The notes: generated by a model not told the origin, from the letters alone. Shown: positions 33,611 to 46,643, counted from the stretch's first letter. The stretch: DNA of 64,000 nt from Cryptomeria japonica (GCF_030272615.1 NC_081414.1:909607009-909671008), one strand, 5' to 3'. A program made the numbers and translations.

Positions 33611-34194
33611 GAGACAATGCGGCTTGTCGCGTTGTTTCAAAGAAAATAAGATGAACTGATACAGAGTTGCCCCAGAATGGGAATGATATGCCCCCTCGAG
33701 AAATTGGATGAAAAAGTCTGAAAAGATTGCAGACAATCTCTCAATAAGAAAGACGGGATAGAATGGACTGATTGGATAGAGTGACAAAGTCACAGGATGA
33801 GAAAGACTGACTCGGGAAATGAGAGCTAGGGCAATCTATAAGATAGACCACGGGGGAAAATACATCCTCATTGTCATCTACACTGTCACAAGAGCATAGT
33901 GCAAAGCGAAAATAAAGCAGCAACAGTCAGCAATGATGGCTTTTGTTCACAGATTCGACCGTGTTCGTCGATTCTAGAGGCCAACGGAGGCAAGAGAGCC
34001 AGTGAGTACCACAAAACCTCCTTGTACTTTGATGCATTTATTGTTGTCATTAATGCATACTAGGTAATGTAATAAATGCGCATTTATGTCTTCCAGGTCA
34101 AATCGGCAGTTCTATGATGAACATATGCTGTCGATTGGATAAGCTGCTGAGAGGATACACTCAAGAAGGTCCTCTAGGGAAGACTAAGATAGAT

Positions 34195-34475
34195 CAAGGC
34201 ACTTTGTGATGAACAGTGAGTACCAGGATAGAGTACTTTGTGATGAACAGGGAGTACTAAAATATGAGCAGCACTTTGTGATGAACAGGGAGTGCAAATG
34301 TGAGTAACACTTTGTGATGAACAGTGAGTGTCACACATGTAGTACTTTGTGATGAACAGGGAGTACTACTAGGATAGATAGCAACACTTTGTGATGAACA
34401 GTGAGTGTCACTAGGATAAATAGCTATGTGCATTTAGATAGCGAGTAGCATTTTGTGATAAACAGTGAATGCCAC
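34195..34475. repeat. Seven-copy hairpin array with compensating stem changes
   Basis: Seven units share the loop TTTGTGATGAACAG(T/G)G (the last has GATAAACAG). Flanking 5-8 nt arms pair in six of seven units though their sequence differs: GTACT/AGTAC, GCACT/AGTGC, ACACT/AGTGT, GTAGTACT/AGTACTAC, ACACT/AGTGT, GCATT/AATGC. The first unit has one mismatch (GGCACT/AGTACC). Loop starts are near 34203, 34236, 34274, 34310, 34345, 34387 and 34451. The array lies just upstream of the PMD remnant. Confidence 0.85.
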
Positions 34476-34507
34476 TATGACTGACATGATTGAGTTGCTT
34501 GACTGCA

Positions 34508-34970
34508 GGAGTATTTGCCGATGCTGGAGTCACAGGAGAGATTCCCATCGACTCAGAGGTTGTGACCTGAGTTGACAGCCGAGGACTGAGCTGCGATTGA
34601 GGTTATGGGATTGAGATACATTCTGTATGTGCCTGAGTTTCGGGTGAACATGGGATTGTTGACTGCACTGGCTGAGAGATGGCACTCAGAGACTTGTAGT
34701 TTGCATTTGCCGATGGGTGAGATGACAGTCACCTTGGAGGATGTATATAGGATTCTACAGATACCGATCGATGGGGAGTTAGTACCCTATGATCAAGACG
34801 GAGATAGGGATGCACTGAGACGAGTGTTCTAGGATCCAGGACTAGGGATGAGGGTGGGACATGTGGCATGGGATACCATGACATGGACAGGATTAGCACT
34901 ACCAATAGTGTTGACAGAAGTTATCAGTGGGTTCCTCTGTCTGGATAGGACGACATGAGGGGTGGCTGCA
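34508..34970 (+). pseudogene. Plant mobile domain gene, N-terminal half, decayed
   Basis: The plus-strand frame around 34605-34832 reads LLTALAERWHSETCSLHLP and GEMTVTLEDVYRILQIPIDG, the signature of the PMD fold (PF10536-like). The same frame continues upstream through a TGA near 34590, where the family has Trp, and downstream past a TAG at 34830 (GHVAWDTMTW, LTEVISGFLCL). Further on, similarity moves to another frame. It is antisense to the element's gag-pol, between integrase and 3' LTR. The C-terminal half is missing. PMD proteins occur both as host silencing factors and in transposons; here it is element cargo. Confidence 0.7.
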
Positions 34971-36799
34971 GGGGACACAGGGGCCAGGAGAGTTGATCTT
35001 GGGGTGGGTCCTTCTAGGGCTCAAACTCCGTCGAGGCCAGGCGGCTCCGAGGAAGGGAGTTCATCATAACCTTAGAGGGCTCCCTATGTATCAGTATTGT
35101 ACCATTTTTGTATTGTAGACACCTGCGGGTGATTGTAGCCATATGATTCTTTTGACATCATTGTATCATGACACATTTTGATTATATATGAGAGATGATC
35201 CATTTTTGCGGCAGCTATATGCATGTGTACCTTATGTGATGAAATGTTCTTATGTGATACATGTTTTATGATATGGATGCTTATATGATGCAATGCAATA
35301 TATTTTTGTTCTTTTATGTTGTATATGTGATGCATGATGCAAATGTGAATGTATGTAATGCAAATGAATATGACAATGCAAATGATTATTTTCATGATGA
35401 AAATGTAAGATGTGCTAACATGTGTTGTATGCAGGATGTGATGCAATTGTGATATCTATATGTATGTATGAAATGCTTATATGTGGTGATGTAGGTGTAA
35501 CTATATGAAATGCAAATGTTTTTGGTGTGTCATTATACTCAGTCATGTGATAGCAGGCTACGCGGACTCGAGAAGGACAATGGAAGTCAATCAAGAAAGG
35601 GGGATGGAAGACAGAAGATATGAACGTGAAAGAGCTTCTTGTGCATTATCATCATTGAGCTTTATTATGGCAAAATAGGTTATGACAATCGAGGCATTTG
35701 TTCGGCCCAGAAAGTCATTGTACCTATTTGCATGGAGATAAGACAGTCACAAACAAGGAATGCCCCAGTTCATACTAGACTCACAGTGTCCTCATATCCT
35801 TGGACAAGTCATAGCATTACTAAAAGACAATCGACAGACAGCAAACAAAATAGGTGACGATACCCCATCCTCGCCTTTCTAGTCAAAGACATCCTGGAGA
35901 TAGAATCTCTAGTCAAAGACATCCTGGAAAAGCTAAAAGACATGTCACCAAAAAGATAAAATCAAAAGAAAACCAAGACTCGACACCAACATCCACTGTA
36001 GTCCTCAAGTTTAGTGTCTCTTGTAACTTATATAAGTCATGTTTGATTGTGGTCACAATGTTTACTTTCACAAAAAGGATAGATAGCACTGAACCATATG
36101 TTGTCTGAGTCTGTTGAAAGATTTGATTTTGTTGAAGCTCATTGTTGCTGCTGTGTCTCATTTGAAACTGACTGAATCCATGAAACTGATACTTTATTGT
36201 GGAGAAGATGGAACTTTATTGCGGATCTGTGATGCAAATGCTGCTTTATTGCGGATTGTGCGTGGATAGACTGAAGAAAGCTGGAAGAAACTGTACTCCT
36301 CGAAACATGTGATGTTCTCAGTTCCACACCCATCACTAGACGTAGGAATTGGCCGTAGTCACAGATAGGAGCCGATTTATTATGGATGGAAAGGGAGTGA
36401 AAAGGGAGGGTTATGGATAGCTAACCAATCTTAGGTAGATCAATAACAAGCCATGATGGAAATGGGTAAGTTTATTGTGAATGAATAGGTTGTGAGTGTG
36501 TGCAAAGTGAAAGGATGAAAGTGAATCCTGAAGGAGGGAGGAGCAATGTCTCTACGCATGGCGCTGGTGACCCAGTTTTCACCATGGTACTTGCCCAGGG
36601 CGCCACCGAAGTGGTTTTCACCATTGGACGAAATTATTTCTCTTTACTTTTCTCGATTTTTCAATTTTTTTGTTGTCACAAGGCGCCTGTTTGCCAGGTT
36701 TTCACCAAGTAACAATTTTTTTGTTTTATAATTTTTTTTGTATTTTTTTGAAAATTTTTGATTTTTTTTGTATTTTTGAATTAGGATGTTCCGAAGAGC
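34971..36799. other. Element C internal 3' region with simple-sequence bias
   Basis: From about 35170 to 35540 the text is dominated by ATG-rich variants such as TGATGCAAATG. A 21 bp direct repeat (TCTAGTCAAAGACATCCTGG core) lies near 35878 and 35906. CTTTATTGCGGAT is repeated near 36210-36260. A T-rich tract (36640-36780) precedes the pol stop. No gene is supported. Confidence 0.5.
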
Positions 36800-39700
36800 T
36801 TATGTGTAGAACCTGCGAAGGTGCATGCTGTTGATAGGATCCTCCAAGGGTTCGCCTTCTGTAGTTGAGAGCTGATATGCCCCAGATCCATATACTGCTG
36901 TGATGATGTAAGGACCAAGCCAGTTGGGTTCAAATTTGCCCTTCTTATCTCTGTCTTGCTGATTTTTGGGGTTCTCTCTGAGGACTAAGTCACCTACCTC
37001 AAATGTGCGAGGCTTGACCTTGTGATTGTAACTGCGACTCATTTGTTGTTGGTAAGCCTTGAGATGATTAAAAGCAGTGTGTCGTCGTTCCTCCAGCAGT
37101 TCTAGTTCTTGTAAGCGAGAGACCCTGTAGTCTTCATCGTTGATTATGTTTCTCAAGGAGACCCGTAAAGAAGGTAACTCGACCTCAATAGGCAAGATGG
37201 CTTCAGCGCCGTAGACAAGTGAGTAGGGTGTAGCTCCTGTAGGTGTGCGGACACTTGTGTGGTAGGCCCAAAGTGCAGGATTGAGTTGGACATGCCAGTT
37301 ACGGTCAGCGTCGTCGACTGTCTTTTTAAGGATTTTGAGAATTGTTTTGTTAGACGCCTCAGCTTGGCCATTACCTTGAGGGTAATATGGTGTAGAGAAA
37401 CGATGAGAGATATGGAAGCGCTCACAGAGTTCACGAACATCCTGGTTCTTGAAAGGACGCCCGTTATCGGTAATAATGGAAGTAGGGATCCCGTATCGGC
37501 AAATGATGTAGTTCAGAATGAAAGTAGCGATTTGTTTCCCAGTAACTTGTGTGAGAGGCACGGCTTCAATCCACTTTGTGAAATATTCTGTGGCTGTGAT
37601 AATGAATTTATGTCCATTGGAAGAAGGAGGGTGAATCTTGCCTATAAGATCGAGTCCCCACTGACAAAAGGGCCAAGGAGATGCAAGTGGCTGTAGTTCC
37701 TGTGCTGGTGCATGTATGAGGTCTCCATGAATTTGACACTGTTTACACTTCTTGACAAACTGATATGCATCTTTTTCCATAGTAGGCCAGTAGTATCCAG
37801 TCCTGATGAGTTTCTTGGCCAAGGTAGGACCACTAGTATGCGGACCACATATCCCTTCGTGCACTTCTCGTAATGCAATTTGAGCTTCGTCACTCTCTAA
37901 ACATCTAAGGAGGGTGCCATCTAGACCTCGTCGGTATAGGATATTAGCTAGGATAACGTATCGGGAGGATTGGCGAATGAAAGTGCGGCGTTGGTTGTTC
38001 GATAGATCGGGAGGTAAGATATTGTCGCGAAGGTATGTGAATATGGAACCATATAACTGGGATTCAGGACCAACAACACATATCATTTCCGTAGGAGTGA
38101 TCTCATATGACGGAATCAGCAAGTTGTCAACCAGGAACTCATAGCAGGTCTCATTTTGCGGTAGATCAATGAGCGAAGCAATTGTAGCCATGGCATCAGC
38201 AGCATGATTCTGTTCTCTTGGTATCTGCTCAAACTCTATCTTTGCAAAGTGCTGTTTCAGATCATCTACCAGTTGTTTGTAAGGCATTAGCTTTTCATCC
38301 TTTGTTTGATAATCATCAGTTGCTTGACGGATGACAAGTTGAGAATCCCCAAAAACACGAAGTTCTTGGATCTTCCACTGAACTGCAATTCTTAGCCCAG
38401 TTGTTAATGCCTCGTATTCCGCTATATTGTTGGTGCAAGGAAATGATAAGCGGTATGACTTTGGTATAGAATCGCCTTGAGGAGTTATAAAGAGTATACC
38501 CGCTCCTGCCCCATGCTGTGTGTATGAGCCATCAAAGTATAGTTGCCATGGCTTTGCAGGTGATATTGTTAGAATGGACTCATCTGGAAATTCTGACTGT
38601 AGAGGAACATCATCTATCATGGGAGCATCTGCCAGTTGATCTGTGATGGCTTGTCCTTTTATGACTTTTCTGTCCACATATTCAATGTCGAATTCACTCA
38701 AAATCATTACCCACTTGGCCAGTCGCCCAGTAAGTGTAGCTTTGTTGAGAAGATATTTTAGTGGATCAATTCTGGCAATCAACTTAGTCTTGTGAGTAAG
38801 CATATAATGTCGTAATTTTTGTGAAGCGAAGACCACAGCGAGACATGCACGCTCAATTGGTGTGTAGTTCAGCTCATATCCCACCAATGTGCGACTGATA
38901 TAGTAAACTGCTTTTTCCTTGCCGTCAGGTATTTGCTGTGCTAGGAGTGCCCCCAGTGCTGTTGGAGTAGCTGATATGTAAAGTAGCAATGGTTGATCTG
39001 GAATTGGTGGCATCAAAACTGGCGGGTTCAAAAGATAGTCTTTGAGTGCCTGAAAAGCCTGTTCACAGTTTTCATCCCATTTGAACTTGATGTTTTTGTG
39101 TAGCAGGTGCTGGAAAGGATTGCACTTATCTGCAAGTTGTGCTATGAATCTTCGTATGGACTAGAGTCTCCCTTGTAAAGACTGAAGTTGACTGATATTC
39201 TTGGGTGGCGGCATGTCTAAGATAGCCTTGACTTTTGCTGGATCAGCTTCTATTCCTCTTTTAGACACAATGAATCCTAGGAGCTTCCCGGAGGTTACTC
39301 CAAAGACACATTTCTTAGGATTTAGCCTTACCTTGTACTTTTCCAACCGATCAAAAGCGACTGAAAGTATGTCCAAGTGTGTATTTCTGTCTATTGATTT
39401 AACCAAAAGGTCGTTAACATAATCTTCCACGGTTACATGCATGAGATCATGGAAGATAGTAGTCATAGCTCGTTGATACGTGGCACCTGCATTTTTTAGC
39501 CCAAAGGGCATGACATTCCAGCAGAAAGTTCCCCATGGACAAGTAAATGATGTTTTATGTTGATCTTCAGGTGCAATCCTGATCTGATTATATCCAGAGA
39601 ATCCGTCCATTAAAGATAACATCTCATGGCCTGCTGTGAGATCAACAATTAAATCAATGTTTGGTAATGGGAAATCGTCCTTCGGACAAGCCTTGTTGAT

Positions 39701-42700
39701 ATCCCTGAAGTCTGTACATATTCGGATGCTGCGATCTGGTTTGCTAACAGGTACTAAGTTGGAAATCCATTCGGGATAATCAATTGGGCGTATGAATCCA
39801 ACATCCAGTAATTTCTCCAGCTCTGCCTTGACTAATAATGCCACTTGTGGATGCATTTTCCTCAATTTCTGCTTTACTGGTTTTGCCCCCGGTTTGACTG
39901 TTAAATGATGCATTACTAAATCGGGGTCTAGTCCAGGCATATTAGCATAAGACCATGCGAAGTTAACTTGTCGTTCCTTAAAGAAGCTTATGAATCTTGC
40001 TTTCTCAGCCTCTGTCAATGATTGAGCCAAAAATATGTTATGGGGAACCTCTGTTGTACCAATGTTTGTCTTTATAGTCTCCTCTACCAACATGGATGAT
40101 TTTTCCTCGTATGATACTGGGAGAATGTCAAGCCTTCCATCTTCGGGTGCCTCAGAGAGGTTTTCACCCTCAGATACGTCCTTTCTTTTTACTTTTTTAA
40201 AGTCAGATAGCGCCACAGTGTGGTTTTCGCCATAAGACCCTTGTTTTGTTTTTATTTTCACATTTTTGCGACTAGAAGGCCCGACACCCTCACCAAAGTA
40301 TGCCATGTTATTAAGCTCTATGGCGTATCCTGCTTTATGGTCTCCAAGAGGAAGATCATCGCGAATGCCAAGATAATCGACAATAGCTTCGTCATTTTGA
40401 AATGTATCAAGCTGTGCTGGTCCATCCTGATCCCAGTCAATGAGTTGGGGGTGTACGAGGGGAAGGTCTTTAGTGTTTTCAGAGTTCGCAAGGCTAATAG
40501 TGAAGATGTGGTTATATTCAGGTATGTCAAGATAGTCATCGAGGTCGTCAATGGCAGTCCCCTCATCAGTTTCAATCATGAGTGAGTCCAAATTATCATC
40601 ACTAGTAGCACCCTCAGGGACAGGTGTCCTCATCCTATGTGATCTTGACCTAGGGCCTTGAAACGAATCTTGTGCGGGATCCTCATGGGTCAATTCTTGA
40701 CCAACTCTGAATTTCTTGTAAAACTCCTCCTCCTCTGTAGGTTCTTCTGGCTCTCTAAATGTCTCGTTGAGCTCATAGTCGCTGGAGGATTCGTCTGAAC
40801 CCCATTCCCATTCATTGGAATCTGTAGAATAGTCATCTTCTTGTTGAACTTCAGCCACTTTGACTCGCCATATCTGTTTTGTTCTTTTATTGTGAATCTT
40901 GGGATTTAGAAAACCAAGCCCCTTGGAGCGTTCCCTTCTTGTAGTTAGCTCAGGTTGTAAAGGCTCCATGACACCTTCTTTGCGTAGTCCAAGAGGACTT
41001 TTTCCATCATACCCGAATCTTTGCAGAATTTTGAAACCTTTGCCATAGTTCTCACAGGGTATTATAATTTGATCATGTGTATCCTCTTCAGTGTCCTTAT
41101 ATAGCATTTTATATAAATTTTCTTCCTCTAGTTTGCCCCATTTTTGAAAGACGGTAGGATCCCATTTGAGTAGCATGATGGAGATTTGCTTATTAGGATG
41201 TGGCCTCCCATATTCCTTGGGGGAGTTCATGACTTGTCGTAAGAACATTGTTTGATTCAGAGTGTATTCTCCCATGCCTTTGTCTTGAAACTTGGCTCTA
41301 AGTTCACCTTGTTTGGATGTCGAGGGCTTTAATGACTCAGGATCAATATATGCTGAAGAAGGAGTAGCCTCACGATTGCTGGGAATGATAGTCTCAGTAT
41401 GTGATCTCAAGTTATTGCAATATATGAATGGATTTGGATCACCATTGACCGTTACCTCGACTCCATTATGAGGGAACTTAATGCATTGGTGGTATGTTGA
41501 TGGGACTGCCCTCATTTCATGAATCCATGGACGTCCTAGCAATATGTTATACATGAGGTCTAGATCTAGGACTTGACAAACCACGTCCTTTGTGACTGGC
41601 CCTATTCTTAGTGGTAAGGTGACTGTGCCCTTGGACGAGCACTCTTCATCATCATAAGCCTTAATAGTGATTTCGTTTGTAGAATTTACAGCTTTATCAG
41701 AATATCCCAACTGTCTGATGGTGCTCAATGTACAAATATTAAGACCTGCTCCTCCATCTATCAGGACTCGTTTTATTCGGTGTTTATGTATGAAGGCTTC
41801 AATGTGTAGAGGTGCATTATGAGGCTGACTTATGGAGGCGTCATCGGCTTCTGTGAATGTGAGGGAGTGTGGAACGGATAAATATCCCACCATGGCTTGA
41901 AACTGGTCCACGTTCAGATCAGTAGGGACAGCAGTATCTCTCAAGGTTTTATCAAGGATAGCTTTATGTGCAGGAGATATACGTAAGAGCTCAAGAATAG
42001 AGATGAGTGCGGGTGTTTTCCCTAATTGCTCTACAAGGTCATACTCAGGCTTAGTTGACGGAAGATTGGTATTCTTAGTAGAGGTACCTGGCAATGTAAT
42101 CTTACCTCGACAGGTTGTAACATGACATTCAGAGGTAGATGCGGACGAAGATCCCACACCTTTTAGGACAATTTTGGGTCTTTGAGAAGAATTCTCAGGA
42201 TTTTTATTTTTGATAGTAATGGTAGAAATATGATTGTCCATTGAGATGTGATTAATAGTGGAATCATAATTGTAAGATGCTCTAGTGTAATTGGCTTGAT
42301 CATCTGTGACTTTGCCTTTTCCCTTGTCATGTTTTGGGAATGGTTCCTTAAACACCTCATGCTCTTGGTTAGATGAATGTCCCTCAATCTCTATATCTCC
42401 TTTGTCAATGAGATCTTGTACAATGTTTTTCAGTCGATGGCAATTACTTGTCTTGTGACCCTTGCTCTTATGAAACTCACAATACTCATCATCATTCCAC
42501 CAATTCGGTTTGACCTTTGGTTCATATGGAGGAAAATCTGGGACCGTGATTACTTTGTTTGCTACAAGCTTTTTGAATACTGATTCAAGTGGTTCTCCCA
42601 ATGGAGTATACTTCCTTCGTGGTTTAGCAGCCGTTTGATTGTTCACTTGATTGTTGGTAGAACTTGAACCAGAAAAGACGAACTTTGGTCTCACTGTGTT

Positions 42701-44302
42701 GGCATCAACAACACCATCATTAACTGTATTCTTCTTCTTGTTCCAAAATTTTGGTTTGTCCTTTCCTTTGAAGTCCTCTTTGTTTTCTTTGAATAGCTTG
42801 ATAACTCCTTGTTCAATTAAGACCTTTTCTATTGCTAGGCCCTTTTCAATGACATCCTTGAATGTAGACAAACAAGCTTTTCTGAGATCATAGCCAATAG
42901 CTTTATTAACGTTTTGTGTGAACATCTCCACCATTTGTTTTTGCGGAATTTCGCAAGAGCATCTGCTAGCTAGGTTTCTCCATCTCTGTAAGAATGTTGT
43001 GAAAGATTCTCCTTCCTTTTGTTTAGTATTGCACAAGGTAGTAACTGAGACATCTGTTTCAATGTTGTAAGAGAAATGCTGAATGAATGCTTTTGCCAAG
43101 TCGCCCCATGACTTAATACCGGGAGGTAATTGAGAAAACCATTCCATCGCTTGATCTCCTAAGCTCTGTGGGAACAACCTCATTAAGTATGTTTCTTCTG
43201 CCGCTACCTCAATGCAAGCTGTGAAGAATTGTCTTATATGTGCCTTGGGGTCTCCTCTCCCTCTATATTTGTCAAATTTTGGTGTTACAAAGTGCGGAGG
43301 AAACGGAGGCATTGGAATGCTCTTATCGAAGGGATAAGGGCATATATCTCTCATAGTATATGTGGGTTTTGATGTGCCCATGTCTTCCACTTTCTTTTGT
43401 AGATCTCTAATTTGTTGCTCCAAATTATTTTTGGGAGGAGACTGATTTCTTGTATCATATCCCATGTTTGAAACACCCATTTGAGGAGGAGCTTGCTGCA
43501 TATATGGATGATACTGATCGTAGACATGTCCATATGGAGGTCTATATTGTTGCGACATATATGGAGCACTTGGCATAATTTCTTGTTGGGGGACCCCATA
43601 TCTGTTTTGCATATATAAACCATATTCAATAGGCCTTTCATTTTCCATTGTGTTGCCCCCAATTTTGACATGAGGTCTCCTTGTGTCAAAATTTTGAGGA
43701 TGTCCTTGAGTATATACTTGTCTTGATTGACCCATATCTTGAGCATGTGTTTGAGCATAAGGCCTCCATGATGGTCTTTGAGTGTAAGTATCATATATTT
43801 GAGCTTGTGTATGTGGGATTGCTGGTTTTTGAAGCAAAACTGATGGTGACTCCGGCATCATATTATTTGGTCCTCTACTATTTGGTCTCCTTTGATCCAT
43901 GTTGGATTGAGCTTGTTGTGAGGGTCGACTTTCCATAAGTTGAGATAAGTCAAAATCATGCGGTATTTTGGCTCCACTTTGTGCCATCATGTTTAAAAAG
44001 TATTGACGATCTCTCCTCATTATCTCTTCAACCAATCTATTGAATTGAGGATCCATTATAGATTCTTGTATGTCTGCTGATAGTATTGAAGAATTGTCAA
44101 CATTGTCATTGTGTGTAGCATTGTTGTTTATAGTGTTTGCGCTTTCCACATTTGGATTGTGTCTATAAACATTCATGTCTAGTAATGTAGTGTGCTTAGG
44201 ATTGTAGAATAGATCATTGTCATACTCATAAGAACTCATGTTTGCGGATTCTTGAGCTTCTTTAGCTATTCTCCTAGATTTTTGAAGACGGGTTTCAACC
44301 AT
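36800..44302 (-). pseudogene. Element C gag-pol polyprotein frame with one amber stop
   Basis: The frame spans 2,501 codons with a single TAG at 39161-39163. Domains by residue: Gln/Pro/Tyr-rich N-terminus (1-340), gag core (345-500, RGRGDPKAHIRQFF), CX2HX4HX4C zinc knuckle (608-621), protease (LIDGGAG, about 847-853), G-patch (about 1085-1131), reverse transcriptase (FRDINKA, YVND at 1628-1631). After the stop come RNase H, a second RNase H (LYFDGS, FGDSQ, HAADAMA) and integrase (CKQC zinc site; DLIGK, TDNG, YYPQGNGQAE). The RT active site reads YVND rather than YVDD, losing the first of two metal-binding Asp residues. The other Tat-type copy in this window has YVDD. Confidence 0.93.
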
Positions 44303-46643
44303 GAACTAGGTGTTAGACCAAGATGTGAGAGACTAGATGAAAAATATGAAAAGAGTATGGAAGACCAAGAGTTGTATGGAGTGTAAATGAATCTTGAGGT
44401 GTACTTGCAATGTCCAAAGTGTAAGACCAAGTATGTAAGTAGAGTAGGTGTGACTTCCAAAGAGAGGATAGTTTCTCTTGATGAGGTAAGCTGACCTTGA
44501 CTCTAAGTAAGACCAAATGAGACCCAAAGGTAAGAAACCTTGATGAGGGACCACTTAGCAAAGTGTAGTAGTATGTAGTGTGTTGACAAAGTATGATGAG
44601 GACAAGCAAGTGACCTTTTGACTCAAGTTTAGACAAGTATGAATGTAAAATGAGGTATGAAGCAATGATGGACTATGTAAGACCTTAGAACAAGCTGAAT
44701 GCTAGATTAAACCTGAAGAGACAACCTAGGAAGCTCAAGTATGCCGAAACTGATTTTCTTTGTTTGCTTGACTGTTAAAATTTTCAAATCCTGACACAGA
44801 CGCCTCTGTATACTTCACAGACGCGGTTTTAAGACACAGATGCAACTCTGTTTGACGCAGACGTGATTCTAAGATTTTCCTGTTGATGTTTGCCGGGACT
44901 GTAATAGTTTTTTTTTTGCAATTGTGGACACAGACGCACCTGTATACTTCACAGACGTGATTCCCAGACACAGACGTGTCTCTGTTCGACACAGACGCTG
45001 ATAAAAAACACAGACGCTATTCTGTACTTCACAGATGCGTTTATCCGACACAGACGCGGTTTGAACAGACACAGACGCGGTTCTGTAACCTTAGTGCAAT
45101 CTTTCCTATCTGTGAAGTTGTTTTGTTGTGACCAAATCTGATTTTTCGACTGTTTTTCGTGACAAGAGGACACAATGTTGATAACTCAATGTTTGCAGAC
45201 TGTTTAGACTCCAAAAAGTGTGTTGTTTGATGTAAAAAGTTTGTTTTTTTTGCATACACTTGAAGACACAAAAGACACAATGTTTTGCTATTTGGTCTTG
45301 AATGTTTGAGTGTTTAGCATAAGACAAGCACAAATCTTAGGGCTGGCCAAGACAATAGTTGTTGATCCCACATAGGGTTTTACCCCCGAGGCTACGCTAT
45401 TCAGAGCGGATACTTAGATGCTTGACCTCACTGGCTCCACCCTCGGCACTCACTTCTTAGGTCAGCCAAGCATCAGTCCCCATGAAAACTCCCCATGGCG
45501 AACTTTGTATCTCTACTAAGAACCGTATGTGTGTGGGCCGCTACTAGAGGTCCGACCTCCTGCCTCAACAACTAGAAGGATTTGGGCATCTAAAACAAAG
45601 AGGTGCTAGTAAGGGCATCCGCTCGTGTGGCCATACATGCGGCACTTTCAGCTCTGTAAATACAGAAGGCTCCCAGCCGGTAGGGGTTACGCCCTACAAA
45701 TGATCAAATAAATTTGATCAAACGGGTTTATGGGGAGACATAGTGTCGGTATGAACTAATCAGCACACGTTATCCATAGTTTTCACCATGAATACATTTG
45801 ATTATAGTGGTTTGGATGAGGTGGGTTTTCCTCGCTACCACTTGGGTCGTTCTCTTCTCACTAGTAGTCCTAATGACCACACGGGAAGACAGGCCCTCTA
45901 AAGAGTAAACAAAAAGAGCCTATTGCTCAAGACACAAAAGACAATGATTCAATTTTAGTGCACCAATTGAAGTGTTTGCTAGTCTATGAAAACAAGGCAC
46001 ACAATAAAAATCACAAAACCCTAGCTAAGGCCCTGCAACAAAATTGTTAGTAGTTTGGGTTGTTTCAAATGATAACCCCTTCCTGCAAGCACACAAGTTA
46101 GGTAAATTTTAGAAAACCCAAAAAGACTTTGTGAAAAGGGGCCTTCAACAAAACGTTTTTGCCTCCAAAGCAAGCTGCACAAACCAGGTTAGCTAGATCT
46201 GGAAAGGTTAGCCGAAAATAAACCAGATCTGAAACCCTAAGTACAAAATCCGAAAACCCGAATCAAAGAAACTTGAAAAATTTGCAAAACAGAAAGCACA
46301 GACGCCTTTATACCAGACACAGACGCGTCTGAACTACACAGACGCGGTTCTGTAGTTCACAGACGCGATTAAAGGTCACAGACGCGACTAAAGAACTCAG
46401 ACGCGATGAGATCCTGCACAGACGCGGTTAAAATTCTCAGACGCGATTCCAGAAACCTGCAAAAATAAAAATCTGGCAAAAACACAGGCGCGATTAACGA
46501 TATCACAGACGCTTCTGAAACACAAAAACGCGATCCGAACACTCGCAGACGCGGAAAAAACCTAAAATGTCATCGAAATCGTCCGATCTGCAACTTCAAA
46601 AATGCAAAATCTGCAACAAAATGTTAAATGCAAAGGGACAAGA
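44303..46643 (-). other. Element C 5' leader with two CACAGACGCG arrays
   Basis: The 2.3 kb leader between PBS and gag has no credible gene. About 12 CACAGACGCG-like motifs occur at 44796-45085 and about 12 more at 46296-46560, many followed by a complementary TCTGT. Between the arrays, 45350-45930 is a balanced-composition stretch unlike its surround that could be structured RNA. Confidence 0.6.

Noticed and set aside
34195-34475. Repeats with short spacers resembling a CRISPR array
   Set aside because: The DNA is clearly plant nuclear, the units contain their own variable stems and the spacers are short and irregular. It is a tandem hairpin repeat inside a retrotransposon.
37259-37696. 145-codon plus-strand frame opposite the element C integrase
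   Set aside because: It is a shadow of the conserved minus-strand integrase coding sequence.
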